Positions 61,173 to 64,000 of a stretch of DNA of 64,000 bases are shown here, piece after piece (the stretch's first letter is position 1; each line of letters starts with the position of its first letter). A program made the translations under genes and the position numbers. Location: positions 1,736,001-1,800,000 of the forward strand of contig JANFAH010000004.1 in the NCBI GenBank assembly GCA_024663395.1, in the 5' to 3' direction. The stretch is from Pisolithus tinctorius. Its lineage: Eukaryota > Basidiomycota > Agaricomycetes > Boletales > Pisolithaceae. The notes beneath the pieces were generated by a model that made no database searches, was not told the DNA's origin, and saw only the letters and a program-made list of their open reading frames with translations.

Positions 61173-61595
61173 TAAGTAAGACTTAGCCGATAGTTCACAA
61201 GCCTTCTTTGATGGCTGTAGATGACTTGTGCAGTCTTCCTGTTCGCAGATCGAGAAGTTATACAGGAATACGCCTTTCAGTACATGATTGTAATGCTAGT
61301 ACAAAAGAAAATCAGTGGAATGCAATACGCTGAGGTTATCAACAAGTCCAATGGTCATAACCATCCACCACATTACAGTTCGATTAGATACGTAGCGCCG
61401 AAACGTGTGTAGGTCGCGTGTTTAAATCCCCTTAACGAAGCATGGCATGAAGACCTGGACGGTCCGCGGGGAAGGGGATAAGACGTGGAAGTGCGTGATA
61501 TGCGTGGAAGAGATCGCGAAGGCCGGGCGAGGGCCTGCTCGTCCGGCTCGCCTGTGCGACCAGGAAGAATATTCATGATCATGGCGTATACACCA
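61173..61595. other. Convergent intergenic region, 423 bases
   Basis: This lies between the stops of the ATPase and the kinase. A short plus-strand open stretch (61221-61412) has no recognised similarity. No RNA gene or repeat is visible. Confidence 0.4.
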
Positions 61596-63935
61596 TCAGA
61601 CCACGCGCATTGGACTACCCGGGGGGAGAGGGTTGATCGAGATCGCCGACTGAGCTAATGGACTGAAATTTGTCGTGCTCACCGCGACGCCAGCGTTTTT
61701 CTTGTGGCGACGACCAAGAAGAGTGGCGTTGTCTATGTCTAATTCGAATTCTTTTCTGCCCCCATGGGGTCCTCGATCTCTTTGACGGGCTCTACCAACT
61801 CCCATGTTCCCGTCGGGATTCACGGAACCACGAGTCGTCCTGGGTGCCGCAACGACTTTCGCACCTGCAGTTGTACTGCCGTCTAATTCTTCCCCACGTT
61901 TTTGCCGAGCCTCGTTGATGACATTCTCATCATTTGCATCAAACACTTCATCCTCTTCATTTAATCCCTGAAGGAAGCCTCGAGTGCCTGCGCCACCACG
62001 CCCATTATACGCACGCCGTCGAGCACCTTCTTCTTCCATTCTGTGAACTGCATACGTAACGTCAAACGCTTCTTTCAATGACGCCAGGCCAGGAGAGCGT
62101 GCATCGACAAGGCCCCGTGCGGCTGCCAGCAGCGGCGAATCAAGAGGTTCCCGAGGATATGCAGCGGGTGTTGGCGGTGGGGGTGGCGATGGTGCAGCGG
62201 TACACCAGGGATGAGCAAGGAATTCGTCTATGGTATATCGCTGGGCAGGATCGACACATAACAAGTGTTGAATAAGGTCCTTCGCTACAATGGCAGGATC
62301 AGACTGTTGTAAATGACGTGTGATGGTTGGACTATACCAGAATAGCTGATATCATCCCACCATGGGCTCAAAAAGGTGTAGTATCCTCTTGCAACTTTCT
62401 CTGTAAGGACGTTGATACTTTCATCGTAGAAAGGAGGAAAACCACAAAGAAGTGTGTAGAGCACACAACCTAGTGCCCACATGTCGACACTTTTCGAATA
62501 CCGTTCGTCCTTTACGATCTCGGGGGCGGTGTAACCTACGGTCCCACACGGTGTCATTGTCTCTTCGTTCCAAACTACTTTTGATAGTCCGAAATCGGCG
62601 ATCTTGATTCGTCCAATTCCGCCACCACCGACACCAGGGACGTATTCGCCTTCGTCCTCCTTCTCCTCGTCATATGGCCTGTGTACAGGATTCTTGGAGG
62701 GAATAATGGGTATTCGTTCAAAAAGTAAGTTCTCCGGCTTGATATCACTGGTGGACTTTGTCGATAGATTTAGCGGCTCACTACAGCTGAACGTACCGAT
62801 GGACAACACCACGCTCTTCGTGAAGGTACCGAATGGCCTGAGCGACCTGAAGAATGACGTGTCTTGAGAGATTTTCGCTGAAATACGTGAGTTTGACGAT
62901 TTGGTGGAACAACTCTCCACCGTCCATCACTAGATCAGTGCTTAATTGCCAATGACAATAGCGTAGAACTGACAACATACATTCTAGGACGAGAAAATAG
63001 TGTTCCGGTGATTCCGAAAACGACAGTAGCTTAACAATCGATGGATGGTTAATGCCCCGCATAATCTGCACCTCTACAAATGTATCAGCTCTGATGGGCT
63101 GATATATAGCCGTGATCGGGATATACCTTTAAGAATGTTTGCGCGCTAAAGATTTAAATAAAGATAATAAGTCCCAAGGCTAGCCAAGCAAGAGGACGAA
63201 AGGGGATGGGTCACCTCTGTCGCGCGTGGCTGTTTCTTAAAGTGGGGACTAAGGTGTTTCTCCCCAGCCTACATGTCGCAACAGTGGCGCAGACAGAGTA
63301 AATATCGAGAAACAAGGGGGGGCGTGGGGGTAATATGAACTACTGGAGGGACGACGTGTATATCGGTCTACTGACCTGAGAGGCATTCAACTCCAACTTG
63401 CGAACGACCTTGACTAGATGTTCGGATCAGTAATCGGAAGTACAAGTAACAGGCAGGAAATGAAACTCACCTGCGACTTTCTCGTTCGTTGTGAGGTCGA
63501 TCGCCTTGTACACGTTGGAAAATGCGCCACTGCCAAATGGGTGGTAAGGGATCCAATCATCGGATAGTAAGATGTACTGACTCTCCCATCTTTTCCAACA
63601 GTTTGAAATTTTCAAGACCCTTGTAGATGGGCATCTTGACCTTCGGCTGGTGATCTTCCGGAGCTGTCATATCATGAGCCTGGGCTATCTCGGGGGCGGG
63701 TGTCGGGGACGGTGCGGGGTGATCTGCTTGTTGCTTTGGCGAGTCTGGACAGGGTTGCTGGTTACAGTTCGACTGCTGAGGTTGCTGTCTAACAGCGTCC
63801 TGTTGTTCGTCGGGGCTGGGGTGACGTTGTTGGGGGTGATGGTGCTTGCGGATAAGATCTGCGTCAAGATGAGTGGTATTAGCGAGGACTGCACAAAGAT
63901 CCCGCACTCTTGAATGCAGCTACTACCGCAGGCAT
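61596..63935 (-). CDS. CAMK-family kinase, Srk1/Rck2-like (MAPK-activated)
   Basis: This encodes a Ser/Thr kinase of the yeast Rck1/Rck2 and fission-yeast Srk1 type, which act below the stress MAPK Hog1/Sty1. A Gln/Pro/His-rich N-terminus precedes VKMPIYKGLENFKLLEKMGD and GAFSNVYKAIDLTTNEKVAV (Gly loop). The exons KVVRKLELNASQ (63376-63413) and RANILKE (a 19-base exon, 63127-63145) follow, then MRGINHPSIVKLLSFSESPE. The catalytic loop is ERGVVHRDIKPENLLFE, with an insert (YDEEKEDEGEYVPGVGGGG) before IKIADFGLSKVVW. The activation loop is TMTPCGTVGYTAPEIVKDE. The C-terminal regulatory tail includes SPGLASLKEAFDVTYAVHRM and ends PPGSPMRVV. The first exon (start near 63935) is not resolved, and the gene may begin outside the window. 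Confidence 0.87.
63127..63145 (-). other. 19-base microexon in the Srk1-like kinase
   Basis: Minus-strand CGCGCAAACATTCTTAAAG, flanked by AG and GT, encodes RANILK plus one base of the next codon. It lies beside a 230-base intron (63146-63375), four to five times longer than is usual in this window. Confidence 0.7.
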
Positions 63936-64000
63936 TGCGGGTGAGACGAAAGCTGAGGCTTGGAATTTGGTGGATGAGAAAACGAAGGGGCAGTTCTGTG

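Overview
This 64 kb window is nuclear DNA from a basidiomycete fungus, most likely an agaricomycete. Genes are densely packed on both strands. Nearly every gene is broken by short GT-AG introns of about 45-65 bases, which I used to join exons by reading frame. Several encoded proteins are fungal: an Nsp1/Nup82 nucleoporin pair, a Dal5-type permease, Ytp1, a CCCH zinc-finger protein with the fungal N-terminal domain, and a membrane-anchored GH9 endoglucanase. I see no transposase, reverse transcriptase, rRNA or CRISPR array. Exon joins are by eye, so splice sites are predictions.

Layout. 0-11 kb: 5' part of a kynurenine aminotransferase (runs off the left edge), a 956-residue ankyrin-DysF-FYVE-RING protein, an acidic conserved protein, the proteasome regulator PI31 and the splicing helicase Prp5. 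11-19 kb: an MFS drug transporter, then the nucleoporins Nsp1 and Nup82/Nup88 side by side. 19-24 kb: 20S alpha7 (PSMA3/Pre10), 19S Rpn12 and 20S beta1 (PSMB6/Pre3) as direct neighbours, then an unknown probably mitochondrial protein. 24-35 kb: a Gfo/Idh/MocA oxidoreductase, a Cdt1-like licensing factor, a poorly resolved stretch, the CCCH protein, RhoGDI and Coq2. 35-49 kb: Ytp1-like membrane protein, Dal5-like permease, a single-pass surface protein, the PKA regulatory subunit next to the CDK Pho85, an Utp12-domain protein and a HERP-like ubiquitin-domain membrane protein. 49-64 kb: GH9 endoglucanase, sulfite reductase flavoprotein subunit, uracil phosphoribosyltransferase, Rrp8, a HerA-like P-loop ATPase and an Srk1/Rck2-type kinase.

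How the genes relate. Most are housekeeping genes, but the neighbourhoods are not random. Four proteasome genes lie within 17 kb and three of them are contiguous, with Rpn12 and beta1 sharing a 127-base divergent promoter. Two subunits of one nuclear-pore subcomplex are adjacent. PKA regulatory subunit and Pho85, both nutrient-signalling components, are adjacent. CACGTG palindromes sit in many of the 5' intergenic gaps. The most unusual single protein is the ankyrin-DysF-FYVE-RING polypeptide at 838-4441, whose domains suggest a membrane-sensing ubiquitin ligase.
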